Assembly: GCA_021809995.1 (NCBI GenBank) | Contig: JAJZJT010000004.1 | Location: 1-33,661, forward strand | Direction of reading: 5' to 3' | Length of the DNA stretch: 33,661 nt | Source: Actinomycetes bacterium | Lineage (GTDB): Bacteria; Actinomycetota; Acidimicrobiia; Acidimicrobiales; RAAP-2 | Part shown: positions 8,965 through 17,609 of the stretch, piece by piece | How positions within the stretch are numbered: position 1 is the stretch's first letter | Layout of the letters: each line of letters begins with the position of its first letter | The notes under the pieces: generated by a model | Database searches by the model: none | What the model saw: the letters and a program-made list of their open reading frames with translations, nothing else | Told to the model about the DNA's origin: nothing | Translations under genes and position numbers: made by a program

Positions 8965-8976
8965 GCCGGGTGAGGA

Positions 8977-9522
8977 TCAGGTGGCGAAGTCGCCGGCAGC
9001 GGCGCGCACCTTGCGCAGCAAGGCGCACAGCCGACGGGCCTCGACGACGGTCAGCCCGGGGACGGCGAAGACGGTCTCGTTGATGCCGGCGGTGGCCTTG
9101 GCCAGCACCTCCCTCCCTTCGGGAAGGAGCTCCACGAGCGTCGTGCGCCGGTCCGTCTGGTGCGGGGTCCGCCGCACGAAGCCCTGGGCCTCCAGGCGGT
9201 CGACGGCGTTGGTGATGCTCGCCGGGTGGACCTGGAGGCGCGCTCCGGCCTTCGAGAGCGGCAACGACCCGGTCCGGGTGAAGCTGAGCAACGTCAGCAG
9301 CTCGAAGCGGGCGAAGGTCAGGTCGAACGGTCGCAGCACGGCGTCGATGCGCGCCAGGTAGATCTGCTGAGCCCGCATGACCGACGTCACGACGGCCATC
9401 CCGTCGGCGGCGTCGGCCCACCCGTGGTCCACCCACTGCCGGCGAGCCTCCTCGATGGGGTCGAAGGCCAGCGCCTTTGTCGCAGCCAGGGGTCCCCTCC
9501 CGTCTCCGACGTCAGGTGCCAC
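8977..9522 (-). CDS. MarR family transcriptional regulator
   Basis: A 181-residue winged-helix regulator. The core reads LTFARFELLTLLSF, LSKAGARLQVHPASITNAVDRLEAQGFV (recognition helix) and RRTPHQTDRRTTLVELLPEGRE (wing with the conserved D-R-R), flanked by the dimerisation helices. MarR proteins repress by binding palindromes and release on binding a ligand, often an acyl-CoA or aromatic acid in catabolic clusters. It is divergent from icmF, and a near-perfect palindrome covers the icmF promoter, so icmF is its likely target. Start GTG 9522 has GGGGTG upstream; a TAGGGT box lies at 9544-9549, giving a leader of about 15 nt. An alternative start further upstream lacks a standard codon. Confidence 0.92.
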   Translation of the reverse strand: MAPDVGDGRGPLAATKALAFDPIEEARRQWVDHGWADAADGMAVVTSVMRAQQIYLARIDAVLRPFDLTFARFELLTLLSFTRTGSLPLSKAGARLQVHPASITNAVDRLEAQGFVRRTPHQTDRRTTLVELLPEGREVLAKATAGINETVFAVPGLTVVEARRLCALLRKVRAAAGDFAT

Positions 9523-9543
9523 GTGGGCACCCCGGACGGAGCG

Positions 9544-9549
9544 ACCCTA
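9544..9549 (-). promoter_or_regulatory. Possible -10 box (TAGGGT) for marR
   Basis: TAGGGT on the minus strand lies 21 nt before GTG 9522. The transcript would have a short leader. A -35 match is lacking. Confidence 0.35.
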
Positions 9550-9664
9550 CCAGCGAACACGGGGCTGACCGTCGATCCCCGGCGTGGGCACGACGACCGG
9601 GACGCACGACGTCGGGCGAACCCACCGGCCGCGATGCAGGACGGCGGGACGGCACACCGGCAAC

Positions 9665-9693
9665 GTGACAATATGTTGATCTTCAACTATTGT
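9665..9693 (+). promoter_or_regulatory. icmF promoter: -35 GTGACA, 17-nt spacer, -10 TATTGT, leaderless
   Basis: GTGACA (9665-9670) and TATTGT (9688-9693) are separated by 17 nt, and the -10 box ends 7 nt before ATG 9701. This is one of the two best sigma-70-type promoters in the window. No ribosome site precedes the start, so the mRNA is probably leaderless. Confidence 0.7.
9668..9693. promoter_or_regulatory. Palindromic operator over the icmF promoter (probable MarR site)
   Basis: The half-sites ACAATA-T-GTTGA (9668-9679) and TCAAC-TATTGT (9683-9693) form an 11-bp inverted repeat apart from one inserted T, with a 3-nt centre. It runs from the -35 box through the whole -10 box, so a bound repressor would block RNA polymerase. 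Size and AT-rich symmetry fit MarR operators. Confidence 0.65.
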
Positions 9694-9700
9694 CCGTCGT

Positions 9701-12700
9701 ATGAGTGACGCCGCAACCGGGAGCACGTCTCCCGAGCCATCGGCGAGGCAGCGTCCGCTGCACCGGCCGCGGCACCCGGTCCGGTTCGTGACGGCGTCGA
9801 GCCTCTTCGACGGGCACGACGCCGCCATCAACATCATGCGGCGCCTACTGCAGGCCCAGGGTGCCGAGGTCGTCCACCTCGGTCACAACCGCTCGGTCGA
9901 CGAGGTGGTCACGGCTGCTGTCGCCGAGGACGTCCAGGGGGTGGCCGTCAGCTCGTACCAGGGCGGCCACGTCGAGTACTTCACCTACCTCGTCGACCGC
10001 CTCACCAGCGAGGGCCGCGGCGACGTGAAGGTCTACGGCGGCGGCGGCGGGGTGATCGTGCCGGCCGAGATCGCCGCGCTCGAGGCCCACGGCGTCCAGC
10101 ACATCTTCTCCCCCGCCGACGGTCAGCGCCTCGGGCTCGATCGGATGATCAACGTCCTCGTCGAGGAGTGCGACGTCGACCTCGCCGCGCACCAGCCCTA
10201 CGGCATCGACGACCTCGCCGTCGGCGACATCCGGGCCCTTGCGCGCGTCATCACCGCCGTCGAGGCGGGCGCGCTCGCCCCCGGACTGGCTGCCGACATC
10301 GAGCAGGCGGCTCGCCGGCGACCGGTGCCCGTCCTCGGCATCACGGGCACCGGTGGCTCGGGCAAGTCGTCGCTGACCGACGAGCTGGTCCGCCGCTTCC
10401 GCCTCGACCAGGGCGACAAGCTCCGCATCGCCGTGCTCGCCGTCGACCCCACCAAGCGCCGAGGGGGCGGTGCGCTCCTCGGCGACCGCATCCGGATGAA
10501 CGCCATCGACACCCCCCAGGTGTTCTTCCGCTCCCTCGCCACCCGGGGGAGCACCTCCGAGGTCCCCTCGCCGGTGCCCGGCGCCATCGCCGCCTGCAAG
10601 GCCGCCGGCTACGACCTGGTGCTCGTCGAGACGCCGGGGATCGGCCAGGGCGACGCCGCCATCGTCGACGTCGCCGACGTCTCGCTCTACGTCATGACAC
10701 CCGAATTCGGTGCCGCCTCGCAGCTCGAGAAGATCGACATGCTCGACCTCGCCGACCTCGTGGCGATCAACAAATTCGACCGCCGCGGCGCCGAGGACGC
10801 CCTGCGCTCGGTGCGGCGCCAGTGGTCACGCACCCACCCGGGCGCGGGCGACCTGGCGTCGCTCCCCGTCTTCGGCACCATCGCCGCACACTTCAACGAC
10901 GACGGCACCACCGCCCTCTACCAGGCCCTGCGCGACCTGCTCGGCGAGCACGGCCTCACCCTCGGCGAGCCCCAGCTGCCACCGGTGGCCGTCCGGGCGT
11001 CGACCGCCTCCTCGCCCGTCGTGCCACCCGAGCGGCTGCGGTACCTCGCCGACGTCGCCGGGACGGTCCGCGGCTATCACGCGGAGACACACCGCCAAGC
11101 TGACACCGTCCGGCGGGCCACGCAGGTGGGCGCGACCGCCGCGCTCGTCGCCGAGCGCACGGGGGAGGTTCCCGCAGACCTCGAAGCGCTCGCTGTCGAC
11201 ACGTCGGCAGCGGTCTCGGCCGACAGCCGCGCGCTCCTCGACGAGCTGGCCGAGCTCCGCGTGGAGCTGGCCGGCGACGAGCTGGTCTCCACCGGCCCGG
11301 ACGGCGAGCGCAGGACCCCCCTCGTGCGGACGTCGCTGTCGGGCACCCGCGTCCCCCGGGTGGCGCTTCCTCGGGCGACCGACGAAGCCGACCTGCTCGT
11401 GTGGCTTCGGTCCGAGCACCTTCCCGGGCACTTCCCCTTCACCGCCGGGGTCTTCCCCTTCAAGCGCGACGACGAGGAGCCGGCCCGGATGTTCGCCGGC
11501 GAGGGTGACCCGTTCCGGACCAACCGGCGCTTCCACCTGTTGGCCGAGGGGCAGCCGGCGACCCGGCTGTCGACCGCTTTCGACTCCGTCACGCTCTACG
11601 GTCGCGACCCCGACACCCGCCCCGACGTCTACGGGAAGATCGGCACCTCGGGCGTCTCCGTGGCGACCCTCGACGACATGCGTGCGCTGTACGCCGGCTT
11701 CGACCTGTGCGACCCCTCGACGTCGGTGTCGATGACCATCAACGGCCCCGCTCCCACCATCCTCGCCATGTTCCTCAACACGGCGATCGACCAGCAGCTC
11801 GAGCGCTTCGCCGAGGGGCAAGGACGGGCGCCGTCGGCGGAGGAGGCCGCCGAGGTGCGGGCCCGGACGCTGCGCACGGTGCGCGGCACCGTGCAGGCGG
11901 ACATCCTGAAGGAGGACCAGGGCCAGAACACCTGCATCTTCTCGACGGAGTTCTCGCTGTCGGTGATGGCCGACATCCAGCAGTACTTCGTCCAGCACGG
12001 CATGCGGAACTTCTACTCGGTGTCGATCTCGGGGTACCACATCGCCGAGGCGGGGGCGAACCCGATCACCCAGCTCGCCTTCACCCTGGCCAACGGCTTC
12101 ACCTACGTCGAGTCGTACCTGGCCCGGGGGATGTCGGTCGACGACTTCGCCCCGAACCTCTCCTTCTTCTTCTCGAACGGGATGGACCCCGAGTACACGG
12201 TGATCGGCCGGGTGGCCCGGCGCATCTGGGCCGTCGCCATGCGCGAGCGCTACGGGGCGAACGAGCGGTCCCAGCGGCTCAAGTACCACGTCCAGACCTC
12301 GGGACGGTCGCTGCACGCCCAGGAGATGGCGTTCAACGACATCCGCACCACGCTGCAGGCGCTGTGCGCCATCTACGACAACGCCAACAGCCTGCACACC
12401 AACGCCTACGACGAGGCGGTGACTACTCCGACCACCGAGTCGGTGCGGCGTGCGCTGGCCATCCAGCTCATCATCAACCGCGAGTGGGGCCTCGCGTCCA
12501 ACGAGAACCCGCTACAGGGGAGCTTCGTCGCCGAGGAGCTGACCGACCTCGTCGAGGAGGCGGTCCTCGCCGAGCTGGACCGGCTCTCCGAGCGCGGCGG
12601 CGTCCTCGGCGCCATGGAGACCGGTTACCAACGCGGCCGGATCCAGGACGACTCGATGACCTACGAGCACGCCAAGCACGACGGGTCGCTGCCCATCGTC

Positions 12701-12982
12701 GGAGTGAACACCTTCGTCGACCCGGCGACCTCGGGAACGCCCGAGACGGTCGAGCTGTCGCGAGCGACCGAGGACGAGAAGCGCGGACAGATCCGCCGGC
12801 TCGCCGAGTTCCGCGAGCGCCACGGCCCCGAGCGGCCGGCCGCGCTCGCCCGGCTTCGCGAGGTGGCCCTCGGCGGCGGGAACGTCTTCGCCGAGCTGAT
12901 GGAGACCGTCCGGCACGCCTCGCTCGGCGAGATCACGGCAGCGCTCTTCGAGGTGGGCGGTACGTACAGGAGGAACGTGTGA
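9701..12982 (+). CDS. icmF: Fused isobutyryl-CoA mutase IcmF (B12 domain, G-protein chaperone, mutase)
   Basis: A 1093-residue adenosylcobalamin-dependent mutase interconverting isobutyryl-CoA and n-butyryl-CoA by carbon-skeleton rearrangement. Domain order is that of IcmF. First is a B12-binding domain with the cobalt-ligand segment FDGHDAAINIM (about 36-46). Next is a MeaB/MeaI-like GTPase with Walker A GTGGSGKSS (K222) that loads and protects the cofactor, then a linker and the large mutase barrel. Substrate-site residues identify IcmF, not methylmalonyl-CoA mutase: GVFPFK at 583-588 replaces the MCM tyrosine region, and Q742 in GQNTC replaces the carboxylate-binding arginine. SGYHIAEAGANP carries the conserved His. 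A pivalyl-CoA/isovaleryl-CoA mutase variant is possible. It is leaderless from a palindrome-covered promoter; the stop overlaps the next gene by 4 nt. Confidence 0.96.
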   Translation: MSDAATGSTSPEPSARQRPLHRPRHPVRFVTASSLFDGHDAAINIMRRLLQAQGAEVVHLGHNRSVDEVVTAAVAEDVQGVAVSSYQGGHVEYFTYLVDRLTSEGRGDVKVYGGGGGVIVPAEIAALEAHGVQHIFSPADGQRLGLDRMINVLVEECDVDLAAHQPYGIDDLAVGDIRALARVITAVEAGALAPGLAADIEQAARRRPVPVLGITGTGGSGKSSLTDELVRRFRLDQGDKLRIAVLAVDPTKRRGGGALLGDRIRMNAIDTPQVFFRSLATRGSTSEVPSPVPGAIAACKAAGYDLVLVETPGIGQGDAAIVDVADVSLYVMTPEFGAASQLEKIDMLDLADLVAINKFDRRGAEDALRSVRRQWSRTHPGAGDLASLPVFGTIAAHFNDDGTTALYQALRDLLGEHGLTLGEPQLPPVAVRASTASSPVVPPERLRYLADVAGTVRGYHAETHRQADTVRRATQVGATAALVAERTGEVPADLEALAVDTSAAVSADSRALLDELAELRVELAGDELVSTGPDGERRTPLVRTSLSGTRVPRVALPRATDEADLLVWLRSEHLPGHFPFTAGVFPFKRDDEEPARMFAGEGDPFRTNRRFHLLAEGQPATRLSTAFDSVTLYGRDPDTRPDVYGKIGTSGVSVATLDDMRALYAGFDLCDPSTSVSMTINGPAPTILAMFLNTAIDQQLERFAEGQGRAPSAEEAAEVRARTLRTVRGTVQADILKEDQGQNTCIFSTEFSLSVMADIQQYFVQHGMRNFYSVSISGYHIAEAGANPITQLAFTLANGFTYVESYLARGMSVDDFAPNLSFFFSNGMDPEYTVIGRVARRIWAVAMRERYGANERSQRLKYHVQTSGRSLHAQEMAFNDIRTTLQALCAIYDNANSLHTNAYDEAVTTPTTESVRRALAIQLIINREWGLASNENPLQGSFVAEELTDLVEEAVLAELDRLSERGGVLGAMETGYQRGRIQDDSMTYEHAKHDGSLPIVGVNTFVDPATSGTPETVELSRATEDEKRGQIRRLAEFRERHGPERPAALARLREVALGGGNVFAELMETVRHASLGEITAALFEVGGTYRRNV

Positions 12983-14811
12983 CGAGCACCGTGGCAACCG
13001 ACGCACCGACGGCGGACGGCGACGGCGGAGGGAGCGGCCACGACGCCTACCGGGCCCCGGTCGACGACGTGCTGGCCGCCCTCGACGTCGCCGGCCTCGA
13101 CGACCTGCTGGCGCTGCCGGACTTCTCCCACGTCGAGCGTGACGCCGTCGCCCTCGTCCTCGCCGAGTTCGGGCGCCTGGCCGCCGAGGTGATCGCCCCG
13201 ACCGACCGGGTGGGCGACCGGGTCGGCGCGCGCTTCGACCGGGGCACGGGGCGGGTCACGACACCGGAGGCCTTCCACGTCGCCTACCGCCACTACGTCG
13301 ACGGCGGCTGGGGAGCGCTCCCCTTCCCCGAGGACCTGGGCGGCGGCGGCTTCCCCTCAGTGGTCGCGCTGGCCCTCCAGGAGCTCTTCGCGTCGGCCAA
13401 TCTCGCGCTCTCGCTCAACCCCGTGCTCACCCAGGGGGCGATCCACGCGCTGGCGCAGTGGGGCAGCCCCGCCCAGCAGGCCATGTACCTGCCCAGGCTC
13501 CTCACCGGTGCGTGGTCGGGCACGATGAACCTCACCGAGCCCGACGCCGGCTCGGACCTCGGCGAGATCCGGACCCTCGCCGAGCCCGACGGGGACGGGA
13601 CGTGGCGGCTGACCGGCACCAAGATCTTCATCACCTGGGGCGAGCACGACCTGACCGACAACGTCGTCCACCTGGTGCTCGCCCGGACCCCCGGCGCGGC
13701 GGCGGGGACCCGGGGGCTCTCCCTCTTCGTCGTGCCCAAGCGCCTCGTGACCACCGAGGGCGTGCTCGGGGAGGCCAACGCGGTGTCGTGCGTGCACGTC
13801 GAGCGCAAGCTCGGGATCCACGGCAGCCCGACGTGCGTCATGGCCTTCGACGGCGCGGTCGGCGAGCTCGTCGGGCCCCTCCACGGGGGCATGCGGGCCA
13901 TGTTCACCATGATGAACGCCGCCCGCCTCTCGATCGGCGCCCAGGGCCCGGCCGTGGCCGAGCGGGCGTTCCAGCACGCCCTCGCGTACGCCGGCGAGCG
14001 CCTGCAGGGCCGGGCGGCGGGCGTGGCCCCGCCCGCCCGCTCCCCCATCGTCGACCACCCCGACGTCCGGCGCATGCTCCTCGTCATGCGGACCCGCGCC
14101 CAAGCGGCTCGCTCGCTCCTCTTTCTCGCCGCCACCCACGTCGACCGGGCCCGTCACGACCCGGACCCCGACCGTCGCGAGCGCTCCCAGCAGCTCGCCG
14201 ACCTGCTCACGCCGGTGGCGAAGGCGTGGTCGACCGACAGCGGGCTCGAGGCCGCCTCCCTCGGGGTCCAGGTGCTCGGCGGGGCCGGCTACCTCGAGGA
14301 GGCGGGGATGGCCCAGCGGCTCCGCGACGGACGCGTCGCCCCCATCTACGAGGGGACGAACGGCATCCAGGCGCTCGACCTCGTGACCCGCAAGCTCCCC
14401 CGCGACGGGGGTCGCTCCGTCCACGAGCTCCTCGCCGACGTCTGGGACTTCGTGGCACGCCCGGTGGCCGACGACGACCCGCTCGCCGAGACGCTCGAGG
14501 TGCTCGCCAGCGTGCTCGGCGTGCTCGAGCCGACGACCGAGTGGGTGCTGGCCCGGCTCGCGACGGCTCCCGAAGACGCCGTCGCCGGTGCCACCGCCTA
14601 CCTCGAGCTGCTCGGCACCGCCCTCGGCGGATGGCTGCTCGCTCGGCGGGCACGCCTCGCCCTCGACGGCGACGGCCTCGACGCGGCACGGGCCGTGGCC
14701 GAGAGCAACTTCTTCGCCACCGAGGTCCTCGCCCGGGCGACCGGCCTCGCCAGACCGGTCACCGCGGGCGCGGCCCGGGTCGCCGTCCTGCTCGAGGGTG
14801 GCGCCGCCTGA
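12979..14811 (+). CDS. Acyl-CoA dehydrogenase, long form with C-terminal extension
   Basis: A 610-residue FAD flavoenzyme that makes 2-enoyl-CoA from acyl-CoA. The FAD/substrate domains are seen in MNLTEPDAGSDLGEIRT, TGTKIFITWGEHD and RKLGIHGSPTC; the catalytic glutamate is E458 in IYEGTNGIQA. An N-terminal extension of about 80 residues and about 130 residues after the catalytic loop match the longer class with the acyl-CoA dehydrogenase C-terminal domain. Start GTG 12979 overlaps the icmF stop as GTGTGA and is preceded by a strong AGGAGG (12969-12974). It is therefore translated with icmF. As icmF gives n-butyryl-CoA, oxidation to crotonyl-CoA is the natural inferred role, but the chain-length specificity cannot be read from sequence. 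Confidence 0.93.
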   Translation: MTSTVATDAPTADGDGGGSGHDAYRAPVDDVLAALDVAGLDDLLALPDFSHVERDAVALVLAEFGRLAAEVIAPTDRVGDRVGARFDRGTGRVTTPEAFHVAYRHYVDGGWGALPFPEDLGGGGFPSVVALALQELFASANLALSLNPVLTQGAIHALAQWGSPAQQAMYLPRLLTGAWSGTMNLTEPDAGSDLGEIRTLAEPDGDGTWRLTGTKIFITWGEHDLTDNVVHLVLARTPGAAAGTRGLSLFVVPKRLVTTEGVLGEANAVSCVHVERKLGIHGSPTCVMAFDGAVGELVGPLHGGMRAMFTMMNAARLSIGAQGPAVAERAFQHALAYAGERLQGRAAGVAPPARSPIVDHPDVRRMLLVMRTRAQAARSLLFLAATHVDRARHDPDPDRRERSQQLADLLTPVAKAWSTDSGLEAASLGVQVLGGAGYLEEAGMAQRLRDGRVAPIYEGTNGIQALDLVTRKLPRDGGRSVHELLADVWDFVARPVADDDPLAETLEVLASVLGVLEPTTEWVLARLATAPEDAVAGATAYLELLGTALGGWLLARRARLALDGDGLDAARAVAESNFFATEVLARATGLARPVTAGAARVAVLLEGGAA

Positions 14812-14873
14812 GCCAGCCCGCCACCTCGGGGCGAACGGCGTGCGTCGAGTGGTGGAGCCGGCACGTCCGGGCT

Positions 14874-14879
14874 TACCGT
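14874..14879 (+). promoter_or_regulatory. Possible -10 box (TACCGT) upstream of second acyl-CoA dehydrogenase
   Basis: TACCGT lies 38 nt before GTG 14918 in the 106-nt gap after the first dehydrogenase. It could give a transcript with a leader of about 30 nt containing the GAGGAG ribosome site. Read-through from icmF is equally possible. Confidence 0.3.
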
Positions 14880-14917
14880 TGCAGCCACCGCAACCAACCA
14901 GCGAGGAGCGTGGCGAC

Positions 14918-16069
14918 GTGCAGTTCACCGAGGAGCACGAGCAGTTCCGCAAGACCGTCCGCGGGGTCGTCGAACGGGTCATCGCCCCCCACGTGGACGA
15001 GTGGGAGGAAGCCGGGACCTTCCCCGCCCACGAGGTCTTCGGCGCCCTCGGCGATGCAGGCCTCCTCGGGCTCGAGTACGACCCCGCCTACGGTGGCCAG
15101 GGCGCCGACCACTCCTACACCGCCGTGCTCGGCGAAGAGCTGGGGCGGATCGACTGCGGCGGGGTGCCCATGGCCATCTCGGTGCAGACCGACATGGCGA
15201 CGCCGGCCCTCCACCGCTTCGGCAGCCACGAGCTCAAGGAGCGGTACCTGACGCCCGCCATCCGGGGCGAGCAGGTCGCCTCGATCGCCGTCACCGAGCC
15301 CGACGCCGGCTCCGACGTCGCCGGGCTGCGGACTCGGGCGGTGCGCGACGGCGACGAGTGGGTCGTGAACGGCACCAAGCTCTACATCACCAACGGCACC
15401 CAGGCCGACTGGCTGTGCCTGCTCGTGCGCACGACCGACGAGGGTGGAGCCCGCGGCATGTCGCAGCTCGTCTTCCCGACCGACACCCCGGGCTTCTCGG
15501 TGAGCCGCAAGCTCGACAAGATGGGCAACCGGTCCTCGGACACCGCCGAATTGTCCTTCGTGGACGCCCGGGTGCCGGTGGCCAACACCATCGGCCAGGT
15601 CGGCAAGGGCTTCCAACAGCAGATGGCCCAGTTCCAGAACGAGCGGATGATCGCCTCGTACCTCGCCGTCGGGTCGACGTCCTTCGCCCTCGAGCGCACG
15701 GAGGCGTACCTGCGCCAGCGCCGGGCCTTCGGGGCGCCGCTGCTCGCCAACCAGTCCGTGCAGTTCCGGCTGGCCGAGCTCCGCTCCGAGGTCGAGCTGC
15801 TCCGCCAGTTCAACTACGCCTGTGCCGAGGCCTACGTGCGCGGCGAGGACATCACGCGCATGGCCTCGATCGCCAAGCTGACCGCCGGCCGGCTGGCCCG
15901 AAAGGTGGCCGACGCCTGCATGCAGTTCCACGGTGGCGTCGGTTACATGGAGGAGACGTGGGTGTCCCGCTACTACCGCGACGCCCGGCTGCTCTCGATC
16001 GGCGGCGGGGCCGACGAGGTGATGCTCCGCATCCTCGCCCGCATGGACGGGCTCGACACCGGGCTCTGA
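14918..16069 (+). CDS. Acyl-CoA dehydrogenase, short-chain type
   Basis: A 383-residue acyl-CoA dehydrogenase. Typical segments are AVTEPDAGSDVAGLRTRA, NGTKLYITNGTQADW, KLDKMGNRSSDTAELSF and MQFHGGVGYMEETWVSRYYRDARL. The usual catalytic Glu loop (YEGT) reads GGGADEVM, so that position is Gly. E242 in QNERMIASY sits where isovaleryl-CoA dehydrogenase carries its catalytic Glu, so the base has probably moved to that helix, as in branched-chain-type enzymes. This makes isobutyryl-, 2-methyl- or isovaleryl-CoA substrates plausible. Start GTG 14918 has GAGGAG about 9 nt upstream. It follows the icmF operon by 106 nt on the same strand and is convergent with hbd. Confidence 0.92.
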   Translation: MQFTEEHEQFRKTVRGVVERVIAPHVDEWEEAGTFPAHEVFGALGDAGLLGLEYDPAYGGQGADHSYTAVLGEELGRIDCGGVPMAISVQTDMATPALHRFGSHELKERYLTPAIRGEQVASIAVTEPDAGSDVAGLRTRAVRDGDEWVVNGTKLYITNGTQADWLCLLVRTTDEGGARGMSQLVFPTDTPGFSVSRKLDKMGNRSSDTAELSFVDARVPVANTIGQVGKGFQQQMAQFQNERMIASYLAVGSTSFALERTEAYLRQRRAFGAPLLANQSVQFRLAELRSEVELLRQFNYACAEAYVRGEDITRMASIAKLTAGRLARKVADACMQFHGGVGYMEETWVSRYYRDARLLSIGGGADEVMLRILARMDGLDTGL

Positions 16070-16090
16070 CCCCGGCCGCCGGATCGTCGG

Positions 16091-16109
16091 CGCCCGGCCC
16101 GAGCGGGCG
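16091..16109. terminator. Hairpin between convergent acyl-CoA dehydrogenase and hbd genes
   Basis: CGCCCG and CGGGCG arms (6 bp) flank a 7-nt loop in the 76-nt gap. Other pairings are possible in this GC-rich stretch. Confidence 0.4.
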
Positions 16110-16145
16110 GTGAGCCGGCCCCGGCCCTCGGGCGGTCGACGGGCG

Positions 16146-17015
<870 letters not shown>

Positions 17016-17060
17016 CCCGTGCTCCTCACCGACCTGCCAGCGCAGGTGCTTGGACACCCG

Positions 17061-17082
17061 TCATTTTGCTCTCAAACTATGT
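17061..17082. promoter_or_regulatory. Palindrome over the hbd promoter, similar to the icmF operator
   Basis: On the minus strand CATAGTTTG-AGAG-CAAAATG is an imperfect inverted repeat covering the -10 box and start point. Aligned to the icmF palindrome, it shares ATAGTT, then AGA and CAA at matching offsets (about 13 of 18 positions). It is a candidate second site for the same MarR protein. Confidence 0.45.
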
Positions 17083-17102
17083 CCCCGCCAGGTGGCCGTC
17101 AA
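17074..17102 (-). promoter_or_regulatory. hbd promoter: -35 TTGACG, 17-nt spacer, -10 TAGTTT
   Basis: On the minus strand TTGACG (17102-17097) and TAGTTT (17079-17074) are 17 nt apart. Transcription would start near 17067, giving a leader of about 50 nt with the GAGGAG ribosome site before ATG 17015. Confidence 0.65.
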
Positions 17103-17124
17103 GGGAGGTCGCATTCCGCTCCGG

Positions 17125-17175
17125 CGGGGACGGCGGGGACGGCGGGGACGGCGGGACGGCGGGACGGCGGGACGG
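17125..17175. repeat. Tandem repeat (CGGGGACGG x3, then CGGGACGG x3)
   Basis: Three 9-bp units are followed by three 8-bp units lacking one G. It lies between the hbd promoter and the SDR pseudogene, in no supported gene. Confidence 0.9.
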
Positions 17176-17213
17176 GACCCTGCCCCGTCGCGACGCTCCC
17201 GGCCGAGGTCGAC

Positions 17214-17549
17214 CCCTTCGCGCCCGCGCGCCTCGACGGCCGCACCGCCCTCGTGACCGGCGCGTCGAGAGGGGCGTCGTCGTGAACCTGACGCGCGAGC
17301 TGGCCGCCCGGAGGGCGCGAGCCGGTGTAGGGGCGAGCGCCCTGGCACCCGGGCGGTCCCCGCGGCGCTGACGTCTGCTCTGGTCTGCTCGGCGACCGAG
17401 CCGGCAGGCGCCGGGTCGCCCGCCGGGCGCCCCCGGGCCGGGCGGGTGCCGGGGGCAGGCTCGACGGCGCGCTCCTCTACCTGGCCAGCGAGGCCAGCAC
17501 CTCCACGACGGGGACCACGATCACCGTCGACGGCGGCCACTCGGCGGTC
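17214..17549 (+). pseudogene. Decayed short-chain dehydrogenase/reductase (FabG-like) pseudogene
   Basis: Three SDR pieces appear in the correct order but broken frames. An N-terminal LDGRTALVTGASRG (nucleotide-binding strand and TGxxxG loop) runs into a stop at 17285. A middle NLTRELAARRARAGVGASALAPG, resembling the post-catalytic helix and strand of FabG-like enzymes, ends at a stop at 17371. The C-terminal LDGALLYLASEAS and TTGTTITVDGGHS follow in another frame and lack a stop. About 130 internal residues, including the Ser-Tyr-Lys catalytic region, are missing, so it cannot be functional. An intact version probably once belonged to this fatty-acid catabolic locus. Confidence 0.75.
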
Positions 17550-17609
17550 GGACCGGGCACGACACCGGGCCGCTGGCGGCGGTGCGCGGGTCGGGCCGGC
17601 TGGGGTCGA

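Noticed and set aside
9701-12982. Methylmalonyl-CoA mutase or a separate MeaB plus mutase pair
   Set aside because: The single frame has the order B12 domain, GTPase, mutase, and the substrate site has GVFPFK and GQNTC as in IcmF, not the Tyr/Arg of methylmalonyl-CoA mutase.
11707-14811. A 1034-residue fusion across the icmF/acyl-CoA dehydrogenase boundary
   Set aside because: The first part is antisense-like shadow sequence of icmF; a strong AGGAGG and GTG 12979 define the dehydrogenase start.
17066-17371. A working small gene in the SDR region
   Set aside because: The reading frame joins repeat sequence to an SDR fragment and lacks catalytic residues; it is better read as a pseudogene.
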